DNA of 64,000 nucleotides from Ruminiclostridium josui JCM 17888 (GTDB taxonomy: Bacteria; Bacillota; Clostridia; Acetivibrionales; DSM-1351), in NCBI RefSeq assembly GCF_000526495.1, contig NZ_JAGE01000001.1, forward strand, positions 1,950,501 through 2,014,500, read 5' to 3'. The position numbers were made by a program, and so were the translations under genes. Under the pieces are notes generated by a model that searched no databases, had not been told where the DNA came from, and saw only the letters and a program-made list of their open reading frames with translations. Positions 30,691 to 39,652 of this stretch are shown here, piece by piece (positions within the stretch are counted from its first letter, which is position 1; each line of letters begins with the position of its first letter).

Positions 30691-30813
30691 TCAGCAATCG
30701 GTTGTTAAAAGGGAACATAAATCTCCTTATTGAATAGTATACTAACATCTAGTTAATAATTTATTACAAGGGATGAATTTGTTTGGGTTTATTTCCATAA
30801 ATAGGCAATAAAT

Positions 30814-30842
30814 TTGACAAAAAAATGGGTATAGAATAAAAT
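30814..30842 (+). promoter_or_regulatory. SigA-type promoter of the YabE-like gene
   Basis: TTGACA (30814-30819), a 17-nt spacer and TAAAAT (30837-30842) lie 42 nt before the start codon. Confidence 0.75.
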
Positions 30843-30884
30843 ATTCACAGTCCCTTTGAATATTTCTAACAGGAGGTTGGATTT

Positions 30885-31955
30885 ATGATACCGATTGCGA
30901 AGAATATTAAAAGGTATTTATCTAAATTGAAAATCAGATCATTGGATGTTGCAATAATATGTATTGTCGTTGTTATATCCGTTACAGCGGGGTTCCTTGT
31001 TTTCAATGGACTCAACAGGCACGTTGTAATCAACGATAATGGAAATACCGTTGCAATAAAAACAATGAAAGTAACAGTGAAAGAGGTATTGGAACAGACA
31101 GGCATCAAAGTTGACAAAGCAGATTACGTTAGTATGCCGTTTGACGCGAAGCTTACAAAGATTCATGAGAATGTCATAAATATAAAAAGAGCAGTACCTG
31201 TTTCAATTAAGGTTGATGGAAAAAAGTTAGACGTAAAGACATATAAGGATACGGTTAGTGAAGTATTAAAGGATAATAATATCAGTGTAGATTCGGATGA
31301 CAAGTTTGTAGGGCCTCAATTAGGAGACAAAATCGTATCAAATATGAATATTTCTATTGTCCGTGTAGAGGAGAAAACAGTCACGGAGACATCACCTATT
31401 CCATTTAAAACCATTACAAAAGAGAGCAACCGATTAGATAAAGGTGTAAAAAATACAGTTAGACAAGGAAAAGAAGGCGTCAGAGAAAAGTTATACAAGG
31501 TAGTTTATGAGGATGGAAAGCAGACCGCTAAACAACTTATAAAGGATTTTATATCTAAAAATCCTATAAATTCTATTGTTGAAGTCGGTACGGTTTTAAA
31601 CTACAAAACATCTAGAGGTGAAACAATAAGATTTTCAAAGGTTTTGGATATGAGGGCAACCTCGTATACAGCCTCTTTTACAGACACAGGTAAAAGACCC
31701 GGAGACGCCGGGTTTGGTATTACAGCTACAGGCGCGAGAGTAAGAAGGGGTATAATAGCAGTAGACCCCAAAGTAATACCCTTGGGAACAAGAGTATATG
31801 TAGAGGTTCCCGGGAAGGCAGCCGATTATGGATATGCGGTTGCGGCAGATACAGGAGGAGCAATAAAAGGCAACAAAATTGATGTTTATCTTGAATCAGG
31901 CAGTCAAGTTGATGCCTGGGGTGTAAAGAAAGTAAAAGTTTATATACTTAAATAG
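30885..31955 (+). CDS. YabE-like cell-wall protein: DUF348 repeats, G5 and 3D domains
   Basis: The protein has 356 residues. After a short cytoplasmic part and a membrane anchor (about 23-43) come two DUF348 repeats (VKEVLEQTGIKVDKADYVS; VSEVLKDNNISVDSDDKF), a G5-like domain (about 155-245) and a C-terminal 3D domain with the three aspartates in AVDPKVIPLGTRVYVE, AADTGGAIKGNKIDVY. Relatives are resuscitation-factor or lytic-transglycosylase-like wall enzymes (Sps/YabE). The ribosome site is CAGGAGG. It keeps the yabE position upstream of ksgA; rnmV, which lies between them in Bacillus, is absent. Confidence 0.88.
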   Translation: MIPIAKNIKRYLSKLKIRSLDVAIICIVVVISVTAGFLVFNGLNRHVVINDNGNTVAIKTMKVTVKEVLEQTGIKVDKADYVSMPFDAKLTKIHENVINIKRAVPVSIKVDGKKLDVKTYKDTVSEVLKDNNISVDSDDKFVGPQLGDKIVSNMNISIVRVEEKTVTETSPIPFKTITKESNRLDKGVKNTVRQGKEGVREKLYKVVYEDGKQTAKQLIKDFISKNPINSIVEVGTVLNYKTSRGETIRFSKVLDMRATSYTASFTDTGKRPGDAGFGITATGARVRRGIIAVDPKVIPLGTRVYVEVPGKAADYGYAVAADTGGAIKGNKIDVYLESGSQVDAWGVKKVKVYILK

Positions 31956-32150
31956 AGCACGTGTTTTAGAAGTATGTAAACAAAATAAAAAAGTTTTAAA
32001 GGGACTGTTAGAGCTAATTCAAGTTTATTGGATTGGCTTTTTTTCTATGTATTTCATAATAATTTCTCTTGGAAAAGTTGAATATATTATTTGATGCTAT
32101 TGTGTTATAATATTTGACAATGTGTTATTTTAAAAGGTTAAGGAGTACCT

Positions 32151-33008
32151 ATGATTAAAAACAATACGTCTGAAATAATAAAAAAACACGGGCTAAAGCT
32201 GACAAAAGCCTTGGGACAGAACTTCCTCACTGATTTCAGTGTGGTACAAAGAATAGTTGACGCTTCTGATATGGATAAAGATACACTTGCAATAGAGATA
32301 GGGCCTGGTGTGGGAAGTATGACCCGGGAGTTGGCAGCAAGGTCTGCCGGGGTAGCCGCAATAGAAATAGACAAAAGGCTTATTCCTGCATTGAATGACA
32401 ACTTGAGTGATTATTCAAACGTCAGCATAATCAACGAAGATATAATGAAAGCGGATATTGATGCCATAATAAAGAAGTACAGCGAATTGTACAATGCAAA
32501 AAGCGTAAAGGTTGTTGCAAATCTTCCGTATTACATTACCACGCCAATAATTATGCGTTTTCTTGAAGAAGTAACAGGCGTTGATAATATGGTTTTTATG
32601 GTACAGAAAGAAGTTGCTGAAAGAATGGTTTCAAATCCTGGTACAAAGGATTATGGGGCTCTTTCGGTAGCAGTCCAGTTTTATTCAAACCCTAAAATAA
32701 TATTTGATGTTCCTCCCCATTGTTTTATTCCTCAACCGGAGGTACATTCAACAATAATAAGACTGGATATATTAAGTGAGCCTCCGGTAGAAGTTGCTGA
32801 TAAAAACCTTTATTTTAAAATAGTAAAAGCCGCCTTTGGACAAAGAAGGAAGACTCTTGTGAATGCATTATCCAATTCTGGATTTTTTAATAAAAGCAAA
32901 GAACAGATTAAACATATACTTGAAGAAATGGGACTAAATGAAAACATCAGAGGTGAAGTTTTGACAGTTTCGCAGTTTGCACAGCTGTCAAACTTGGTTA
33001 TGAAATAA
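32151..33008 (+). CDS. rsmA: 16S rRNA (adenine1518/1519-N6,N6)-dimethyltransferase
   Basis: This 285-residue KsgA enzyme has LGQNFLTD near the N-terminus, the SAM motif IEIGPGVGSMTRELA, and the adenine-N6 motif NLPYYITTPI. Further family marks are MVQKEVAERM and FGQRRKTLVNAL. It dimethylates the two loop adenines of helix 45. The ribosome site is AAGGAG, and an extended -10 (TG-T-TATAAT, 32103-32111) lies 40 nt upstream, so it can be transcribed alone. A strong terminator follows. Confidence 0.95.
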   Translation: MIKNNTSEIIKKHGLKLTKALGQNFLTDFSVVQRIVDASDMDKDTLAIEIGPGVGSMTRELAARSAGVAAIEIDKRLIPALNDNLSDYSNVSIINEDIMKADIDAIIKKYSELYNAKSVKVVANLPYYITTPIIMRFLEEVTGVDNMVFMVQKEVAERMVSNPGTKDYGALSVAVQFYSNPKIIFDVPPHCFIPQPEVHSTIIRLDILSEPPVEVADKNLYFKIVKAAFGQRRKTLVNALSNSGFFNKSKEQIKHILEEMGLNENIRGEVLTVSQFAQLSNLVMK

Positions 33009-33021
33009 TAAAAGGCGGATT

Positions 33022-33057
33022 GATAAGGCTATCAAAAAAGATAGTCTTATTTTTTTG
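33022..33057 (+). terminator. Terminator after rsmA
   Basis: GATAAGGCTATC (33022-33033) pairs with GATAGTCTTATT (33040-33051) and is followed by a run of T. Confidence 0.85.
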
Positions 33058-33116
33058 TTTATATCATATATTTTAACTGTTAGGAGTAATCTGCTTTAAA
33101 AAAGGAGAAATCTGCA

Positions 33117-34457
33117 ATGGGAAATGCATATGAAAGGCAGTTTCATATATTTAAGACAATGGATAAAAATTGGGGAAATCCCGGCGGATTTGTAAAAGTT
33201 GAAATCAACGGCAATAGTACCCGTTTTCAGCTTTCTCTGAATAATTTATCCGATGAAAAAGAGTCATCCTATAATTTATACGGTATACATAAAGAAGAAG
33301 ATACGCTTAAATATACAGATATATGCCGGATACAGCCGGTTAACGGAAGATTTGATATAAAATTAAATTTTTCTTCAGAAGAGATAGGCTCAGAAAAACT
33401 TAATATACGTAATATAAATATTTTTGCAATAATATGTTCTAGTACAGATAATAAAGCCTCAGGGTCGGTTAAGTGTCCCTTAGTGGCATATACAAAAGGG
33501 GAACAGGAGTGGAAAGAGGAATTTGAAAGATTGCTTTTACAGCCAATTGTAATAGAAGCTGAAGAGACGTCTGAATCCAAGGTTGAAGATGTAGCTGACT
33601 ATCAGCAAATACCCGAAGAACCCGAACCTGAGATTACTCTTACAGAAGAAAATGAGACAATAATTAATACAGAGGAAATTAATATACAGCCATGGACTGT
33701 TATTGAGGAAGAGAAGAGAGAAAATTCCTCTGAATCATCTGAAACTGAAAGTAGGGAGCAGGAACGAGAGGAATTTGAAGCAAATAAATATGAAGATGAA
33801 AATGAAAATAGTCTGTCTATGGAGGATGCTCCCGTACCTGACCTTTCAAGTAAATTTCAGGGGAGCTTGTCGAGCATATATCAAAGGACTTATGAAGAAG
33901 AAACAAGGGAAGAAGAGGAGTCTAAAGAACCACAGTCAGAAGAAACTGAGGAAATCCAGAATGTATGGAAAAGGATTCAGGAGGATTTTAATGATCTCTC
34001 ATCTATTAATATAGATGAATCAGAAAGACAGGGGGAAGGCAGGGAAAGGTCTTTCAATATAAATCTATTGAAACAGGAGCTTGATAACACATTTGAAGAA
34101 TACAATCCATTTAGAACAAGGAATAAGAGTTTTAGGTGGTGGAAGATTAACAGCCCTGGATTTCTAAACAATATCCTTTTCAGGAATAACATTAAGACAT
34201 ATCTCTTATTTAATCCAAAAGTTATGCTAGCACATTATAAGTACAGGTATATTATCCTTGGTATAAAAAATAATAGACATCCCGGTAGGGAAAAGCTTAT
34301 ATGCGGTATACCCGGTGTATATAATATAGATGAAAACCCTTTTAACAGTGTAGGAAGTTGGGTACAACTGGAAGGCTTTAGGCCCAAATACGGAGCTTTT
34401 GGATATTGGGTTGTAATGCTTGATCCCAGAACAGGAAAAATATCAAAAATAAAGTAA
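33117..34457 (+). CDS. Acidic three-part protein of unknown function
   Basis: I do not recognise this 446-residue protein. Residues 1-150 look like a beta-rich domain (GGFVKVEINGNSTRFQLSL). About 155-310 is a very acidic, low-complexity linker, rich in Glu and Ser. About 335-446 is an aromatic, basic domain ending in IPGVYNIDENPFNSVG and WVQLEGFRPKYGAFGYWV. The start follows AAAGGAG. The two-folds-plus-acidic-linker layout recalls spore-coat morphogenetic proteins such as SpoVID, but there is no LysM domain. It stands alone between a terminator and the hemerythrin gene. Confidence 0.75.
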   Translation: MGNAYERQFHIFKTMDKNWGNPGGFVKVEINGNSTRFQLSLNNLSDEKESSYNLYGIHKEEDTLKYTDICRIQPVNGRFDIKLNFSSEEIGSEKLNIRNINIFAIICSSTDNKASGSVKCPLVAYTKGEQEWKEEFERLLLQPIVIEAEETSESKVEDVADYQQIPEEPEPEITLTEENETIINTEEINIQPWTVIEEEKRENSSESSETESREQEREEFEANKYEDENENSLSMEDAPVPDLSSKFQGSLSSIYQRTYEEETREEEESKEPQSEETEEIQNVWKRIQEDFNDLSSINIDESERQGEGRERSFNINLLKQELDNTFEEYNPFRTRNKSFRWWKINSPGFLNNILFRNNIKTYLLFNPKVMLAHYKYRYIILGIKNNRHPGREKLICGIPGVYNIDENPFNSVGSWVQLEGFRPKYGAFGYWVVMLDPRTGKISKIK

Positions 34458-34531
34458 AAATTTTACGTTTAAATCCAGTATAGCGGGGTATAATCTAAGG
34501 TATAAACTTTGATAATATTGGAGGCAGAAAA

Positions 34532-34930
34532 ATGGCTATAAAGTGGAGAGACAGTCTTGCTATAGGGATACCTGAAATAGATGAACAGCACAAAAAACTT
34601 TTTGAAGCTATTGATAAGCTTTTTACAGCTTGTATGCAGGGAAAGGGAAAAGAAGAAGTTGTCAATACCATTAAGTTTCTTGAGGACTATACAATAGTTC
34701 ACTTTACTGATGAGCAGGGATTGCATAGAAAGTACAACTATCCTGAAAGAGATGCCCACAGAAAAATACATGATGATTTTCTTAAGAATTTTGAAAAACT
34801 AAAGGAGCAGTTTGATAAAGAAGGTGCTAGTCCACTTTTTATGTCCACAATTAACAAACAAGTTGTTGACTGGCTGATTCAACATATTGGTAAAGCAGAT
34901 AAGGCCTTCGCAACATTTGTGAATGGCTAA
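34532..34930 (+). CDS. Bacteriohemerythrin
   Basis: This 132-residue, single-domain hemerythrin has a four-helix bundle. The di-iron ligands appear in IDEQHKKLF, VHFTDEQ, HRKIHDDF and QHIGKADK, which give the usual H...HxxxE...HxxxH...HxxxxD set. It binds O2 reversibly and may buffer or deliver oxygen in an anaerobe. The ribosome site is TTGGAGG. A TATAAT-like box lies near 34487. No chemoreceptor domain is attached. Confidence 0.92.
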   Translation: MAIKWRDSLAIGIPEIDEQHKKLFEAIDKLFTACMQGKGKEEVVNTIKFLEDYTIVHFTDEQGLHRKYNYPERDAHRKIHDDFLKNFEKLKEQFDKEGASPLFMSTINKQVVDWLIQHIGKADKAFATFVNG

Positions 34931-34992
34931 GCAGAATATTGGAATTTTAATACAAATATTCAACAATATTTCAACTTTCCATAATAATTTAT

Positions 34993-35022
34993 TTGCCGAA
35001 TTATGGTGCTATATAGTATAAT
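34993..35022 (+). promoter_or_regulatory. Promoter of zapA
   Basis: TTGCCG (34993-34998), an 18-nt spacer and a perfect TATAAT (35017-35022) precede the zapA start by 38 nt. Confidence 0.6.
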
Positions 35023-35060
35023 TAAGGGTGTGGTTAGCAATTTGAAGGAGCTGATATACC

Positions 35061-35498
35061 TTGACTGCAAAAAACAAAGTTGTTATACGTATAGCCGGCA
35101 AGGATTATACTCTGGTTGGAAGTGAACCTGACGAATACATACACAAGGTTGGGCTTTATATTGATAAGAAGATGAATGAGATAATGCTGCGGAACAGCAG
35201 CTTTAGTACGTCTTTGGCTGCGGTGCTTACGGCAATCAATGTAGGTGACGATTATTTCAAATCTAAGGATAAGGAACTTTCCCTTGAAAAAGAGAAGAAC
35301 GAACTTACCAGTGAGATAGAAAAACTTAAGAGTGAAGTTGCACAACTGAGAGAGCAAAATGAAGAGCTGGTTGCCAAAAATACATCTTTGCAGGTTGAAT
35401 TGGCAAAGAGAGAGGCTGAACTGGGGGAGGTAAGAAACTCTATCGGAAGGGATAACCGGGTAATCGCTCAGAAAAGCATTGCAGGATATGACATGTAA
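35061..35498 (+). CDS. zapA: Cell division protein ZapA
   Basis: The protein has 145 residues. The N-terminal ZapA head (VVIRIAGKDYTLVGSEPDEYIHKVG) is followed by a long coiled coil (about residues 70-130). ZapA cross-links FtsZ filaments at midcell. The start is TTG 35061, with AAGGAG 12 nt upstream; no ATG is available near this point. The coiled coil is longer than in the E. coli protein. A terminator follows. Confidence 0.9.
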   Translation: MTAKNKVVIRIAGKDYTLVGSEPDEYIHKVGLYIDKKMNEIMLRNSSFSTSLAAVLTAINVGDDYFKSKDKELSLEKEKNELTSEIEKLKSEVAQLREQNEELVAKNTSLQVELAKREAELGEVRNSIGRDNRVIAQKSIAGYDM

Positions 35499-35519
35499 AA
35501 GTATTTTAACTAATTGCAG

Positions 35520-35552
35520 GCTGGAGAAAATATTAATTTCTCTAGCTTTTTT
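35520..35552 (+). terminator. Terminator after zapA
   Basis: A 10-bp stem (35520-35529 with 35537-35546, one G-T pair) is followed by TTTTTT. Confidence 0.8.
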
Positions 35553-35638
35553 ATGTTAAAATCACTGTTAGCAGGAAGGGCAATGCTGGATAAAGAATTA
35601 TATAATATATATATAATAGTTCTTTTAAGGAGAAAGCC

Positions 35639-36517
35639 ATGAAAGTAATTTTTATATTTTTAGATGGGGTGGGAATAGGCGAAAAAGATAAGAAGGCAAA
35701 TCCTGTGTATGCTACTGAACAACAGGTACTTGCACGACTTATAGATAGTGCCAGATTTCAGGCTGATGCTTTAATGGGTGTTGAAGGTCTTCCTCAAAGT
35801 GCTACAGGACAGACCACCATATTTACTGGAGTAAATGCTCCTAAGGTGCTAAACAGACATTTAAGCGGACAACCTACCATTTCTCTTAAAAAGGTTATAT
35901 ATAAATCAAATATATTCAGCGAACTAATAAAGAGGGGCTATAAAGTTACCAGTTCAAATGTTTATAGAGATGAGTATCTGGAAAACATGCTAAATGTTAA
36001 AGACAGGAAGCACAGACCTTCGGTAACATCTGTCATGGGCATGGTAGCCGGAATTGAATTTAGGACAGTAAATGAATTCATACAAGAAAACGGAGTATAC
36101 CATGATATTACAGGAGATATACTAAAGGAGTCCGGATACAAGGTTAATACCGTTACTCCTAAAAAGGCAGCACAGAACCTATACAGGCTTAGCCGAAATT
36201 ATGATTTTACACTATACGAACATTTTTTAACTGATATACAAGGTCATAAAGCGGATTTTGATGAAGCAGTAAAGATAATAGACAGACTGGACAGCTTTTT
36301 TGATGAACTCATAAGACAAATGGACTTTGAAGAGGATGTTCTTATTGTAACAAGCGACCATGGAAATATTGAAGACATGAGTGTTCATACCCATACTATG
36401 AACAAGGTACCTGTAGTAGTAATGGGTAAAAAAGCTGATAACGTAAAAACAGAGGTTCATTCATTGACGGAAATAATGCCCTTTGTGCTTGAATTGTTTT
36501 CAAAAAATGGACAGTGA
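35639..36517 (+). CDS. Alkaline-phosphatase-superfamily metalloenzyme (phosphopentomutase/iPGM-like)
   Basis: This 292-residue protein has the superfamily metal motifs: FIFLDGVGIGEKD at the start, PQSATGQTTIFTG with a likely nucleophile Ser or Thr, and SDHGNIEDMSVHTHTMNKVPV near the C-terminus. It is shorter than phosphopentomutase and iPGM and lacks their large inserted domain. The reaction is therefore not assigned; phosphatase, phosphomutase or nuclease are all possible. The ribosome site is TAAGGAG. It is followed after 37 nt by the U32 gene. Confidence 0.8.
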   Translation: MKVIFIFLDGVGIGEKDKKANPVYATEQQVLARLIDSARFQADALMGVEGLPQSATGQTTIFTGVNAPKVLNRHLSGQPTISLKKVIYKSNIFSELIKRGYKVTSSNVYRDEYLENMLNVKDRKHRPSVTSVMGMVAGIEFRTVNEFIQENGVYHDITGDILKESGYKVNTVTPKKAAQNLYRLSRNYDFTLYEHFLTDIQGHKADFDEAVKIIDRLDSFFDELIRQMDFEEDVLIVTSDHGNIEDMSVHTHTMNKVPVVVMGKKADNVKTEVHSLTEIMPFVLELFSKNGQ

Positions 36518-36554
36518 AATGCAGTAATTTTAATGAATATTTGGAGGTAGCAGT

Positions 36555-39062
36555 TTGGCGAAAAAAATAGAACTATTGGCACCGGCAGGGACATATGATG
36601 CCTTTTTGGCTGCAATAGAAAATGGGGCAGATGCGGTTTACTTAGGTGGGAAACTGCTTAATGCCAGAGCGTTTGCGGGAAATTTTGATGAGGAACAGTT
36701 AGAAAGAGCATTGGACTATGCACATACCAGAGATACCAGTATTTTTTTGACTATGAACACTCTGGTTTTGGATTCGGAAATGCAGGAGGCTGTAGAATAT
36801 GCCGCAAAGGCATACGAAATGGGTGTAGATGCCTTTATAGTACAAGACGTGGGTCTTGCAGCCAATTTAAAAAAACTGATACCCGGAATTACATTACATG
36901 CCAGCACCCAGATGACAATTTACAGTACCGAAGGTATAAAGGCCATTGAACCACTGGGGTTTGACAGAATAGTACTGGCCAGAGAGCTGAATTTGGAAGA
37001 AGTAAAAAGTATTTGTGGACAAACCTCTCTTGAAATTGAAGTTTTTGTCCATGGTGCTTTGTGTATATGTGTTTCAGGACAATGCTATATGAGCAGTATG
37101 ATAGGAGGAAGAAGCGGAAACAGGGGGAAATGTGCCCAACCATGCAGAATGCCGTATTCCATCAAGAGAGACGGAAATGACATTGGCAGCGGATATCTTA
37201 TCAGTCCGAAAGACATCTGCTATATAGACCATTTAGCTGAACTTGTTGCTGGGGGGGTAACCTCATTAAAGATAGAGGGTCGAATGAAAAGTCCTGAATA
37301 TGTGGCCTCTGTGGTTGGTACCTACAGGAAATATCTTGACTTGATTTATGAGACAAAAGGTATTAGTGACAGCAAAAAGGGTATACATAAAGTATCGCAG
37401 GAGGATAGGCACAAACTACTTCAAAGCTTTAATCGGGGAGGGTTCTCTAAAGGTTACCTTTTAGGCAAAACTGGGCCGGAAATGATGGCATATGAAAAGC
37501 CCAAAAATTGGGGAACACCTTTAGGAAGTGTGGTTACACAGGACAAAAGTACAAATTCTGTGCTCATAAAGCTTGAAAACACTCTTGGAATGGGTGATGG
37601 AATTGAGATATGGTCTGGTAGTAAGTTTCAGGAAAGTCCGGGAGGAATAATAACAAAAATCGTAAAGGATAAGAAATTAGTTAGGAAAGCTCACAAGGGC
37701 GATACCGTGTGGGTTTCAGTTATAAAAGGAAATGTGGGAAAAGGAAGCAGGGTTTACAAGACTTCAGATAAGGAAATGCTGGAGCAGGCTGCTGCAACCT
37801 ATTCAAAGGGAAGCAGAAAATCTCCCATAAAAGCGAACTTCACCATGAAATACGGACAAGTACCTGTGTTAAACTTACAGGACGCTTATGGAAATACTGC
37901 TTCGGCAGCAGGAGAACAATTTCCTCAAAAGGCTGTAAATAAACCGCTGACCAAGGAACGAATCCTTGAGCAATTGAAAAAGATGGGCACAACACCTTTT
38001 TATATAATGGATATAAACCTTGACATCGATGAGGATGCAGTTATCCCAATAAGTGAGCTTAACAACATAAGAAGAAGTGCAGCTGAACAACTGGAGCAAA
38101 AAAGAATATTATCATTTAAAAAAGAATTAACTAACTTTGATAAAAGTACACTTAATTCAATTTTATATTTCCCGGGAAATGTTCAAAAGAAAAATAAAGA
38201 TAAAAAAATATCTGCAATATTTTATGATTACCCTGACAAAATGGGATTTGGGGACTTGGACATTGACAGAGTATACCTGCCCTTTACGGAAATAATGGGA
38301 AATGAAAAGCTGCAAATGGCAGAAAAACTTCGTGGAGCTGGGAAGGAAGTTTTTGCGTATATCCCGGCTGTTATTAGGGGAAATTACACAGAATTATTCA
38401 AAAAAAACCTACAAAAGGTTTCTGCCCATGTAGATGGATTTTTGGCGGGAAGCCCTGCTGTTTTTGAAATAATACAGGAAAAGTTGGGTAATATCGTGCC
38501 AATTGTCGGTGATTTTACCATGAATATAATAAACAGTTATTCATTGAATAAGTTAAATGAACTGGGATTTAGCGGAGGAACTTTATCCTGTGAATTGAAT
38601 CTTTCTCAGATAATAGAAATGGATTATCCTCAGAACTTCGATACTGAGCTTGTGGTATACGGAAAAATCCCTGTTATGACCAGTGAATATTGTCCTGTAG
38701 GAGGAAGCGTGGGAAAATGTGAACCCCAAAAGTGCGACAAGCTTTGTAAAAGCGGCGTGTATAAGCTTAGTGACAGAAAGGGTGCTGAATTTCTTGTTAA
38801 AAGTGATTGTGTTGACTGTCGAAGCACAATATTTAATTCAAATGCGCTTTTTGCCCCTGAGCTTTCAGAGCAGATAAGCAAAACTGGAATTGATTATATA
38901 AGGTTAAGCTTTGTTGATGAAACCGAAAAGGACATACACGATATATGTTCCCTATATAGAAGTTTGCAAAGACAAGGTAAAATAACACCAAATATGGGAG
39001 ATGTAATTGAAAGGATTAAAGCATTAGGATTTACAAGAGGGCATCTGCAAAAAGGAGTATAA
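36555..39062 (+). CDS. U32 family protein, RlhA/YrrO type with DUF3656 domain
   Basis: The protein has 835 residues. The U32 signature is clear around residues 160-180 (EVFVHGALCICVSGQCYMSS), followed by GNRGKCAQPCRMPY. The four cysteines probably bind an iron-sulfur cluster. A long DUF3656-like C-terminal half follows, with another Cys group (SEYCPVGGSVGKCEP, KSDCVDCRST). Family members include RlhA, which hydroxylates 23S rRNA C2501 with prephenate, and peptidase-annotated relatives; the rRNA role is inferred. The start is TTG 36555, after TTGGAGG. Confidence 0.88.
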   Translation: MAKKIELLAPAGTYDAFLAAIENGADAVYLGGKLLNARAFAGNFDEEQLERALDYAHTRDTSIFLTMNTLVLDSEMQEAVEYAAKAYEMGVDAFIVQDVGLAANLKKLIPGITLHASTQMTIYSTEGIKAIEPLGFDRIVLARELNLEEVKSICGQTSLEIEVFVHGALCICVSGQCYMSSMIGGRSGNRGKCAQPCRMPYSIKRDGNDIGSGYLISPKDICYIDHLAELVAGGVTSLKIEGRMKSPEYVASVVGTYRKYLDLIYETKGISDSKKGIHKVSQEDRHKLLQSFNRGGFSKGYLLGKTGPEMMAYEKPKNWGTPLGSVVTQDKSTNSVLIKLENTLGMGDGIEIWSGSKFQESPGGIITKIVKDKKLVRKAHKGDTVWVSVIKGNVGKGSRVYKTSDKEMLEQAAATYSKGSRKSPIKANFTMKYGQVPVLNLQDAYGNTASAAGEQFPQKAVNKPLTKERILEQLKKMGTTPFYIMDINLDIDEDAVIPISELNNIRRSAAEQLEQKRILSFKKELTNFDKSTLNSILYFPGNVQKKNKDKKISAIFYDYPDKMGFGDLDIDRVYLPFTEIMGNEKLQMAEKLRGAGKEVFAYIPAVIRGNYTELFKKNLQKVSAHVDGFLAGSPAVFEIIQEKLGNIVPIVGDFTMNIINSYSLNKLNELGFSGGTLSCELNLSQIIEMDYPQNFDTELVVYGKIPVMTSEYCPVGGSVGKCEPQKCDKLCKSGVYKLSDRKGAEFLVKSDCVDCRSTIFNSNALFAPELSEQISKTGIDYIRLSFVDETEKDIHDICSLYRSLQRQGKITPNMGDVIERIKALGFTRGHLQKGV

Positions 39063-39120
39063 GACTCTTAAAATAGTTTACATAAAACAAATGAGAAATA
39101 AATAATTGGGAGGAAATAGA

Positions 39121-39624
39121 ATGTCAGTTGAGATATTTATAGAATTGTGCAGGGAGGATGCAGTTTTGCCTAAATACGCCAATCCGGGAGATGCCGGAAT
39201 GGATGTCTACGCGGCGGAGAGTGTTGTAATTGCACCCGGAGAAACAGTTGTTGTACCTACAGGGTTAAAACTGGCAATACCAGAAGGTTATGAAATTCAA
39301 GTTAGACCACGCAGTGGAATATCATTTAAAACGCCATTAAGAATCCCCAATTCACCGGGTACTATTGATAGCGGATATCGAGATGAGTTGGGTATTATAA
39401 TTTCAAACAATTCGGATATGGATGTTCCCAACAACAGTGAAGCACCTTTTACTTTGGATGAAAAAGAAAACCGTAAGGGAACATATATTATAAGAAAAGG
39501 TGATAGGATTGCACAGATAGTTTTACAGGTCGTACCTAAAATTGAGTTCACCATTGTTGATTCTGTAGAAGATATAGGCAGTAACAGAGGCGGAGGATTT
39601 GGCTCAACAGGAATTTCAAAGTAG
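39121..39624 (+). CDS. dut: dUTP diphosphatase
   Basis: This 167-residue trimeric dUTPase has all five motifs: AGMDVYA, PRSGIS, GTIDSGYRDELGI, RIAQIVLQ and the C-terminal RGGGFGSTG. It hydrolyses dUTP to dUMP, keeping uracil out of DNA and supplying dTMP synthesis. The start is ATG 39121, after GGGAGG. An insert of about 20 residues lies between motifs 3 and 4 (SDMDVPNNSEAPFTLDEKEN), which is common in clostridial dUTPases. Confidence 0.94.
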   Translation: MSVEIFIELCREDAVLPKYANPGDAGMDVYAAESVVIAPGETVVVPTGLKLAIPEGYEIQVRPRSGISFKTPLRIPNSPGTIDSGYRDELGIIISNNSDMDVPNNSEAPFTLDEKENRKGTYIIRKGDRIAQIVLQVVPKIEFTIVDSVEDIGSNRGGGFGSTGISK

Positions 39625-39652
39625 GTTTTTATATTTAAAAGGAGGCTGTTTT

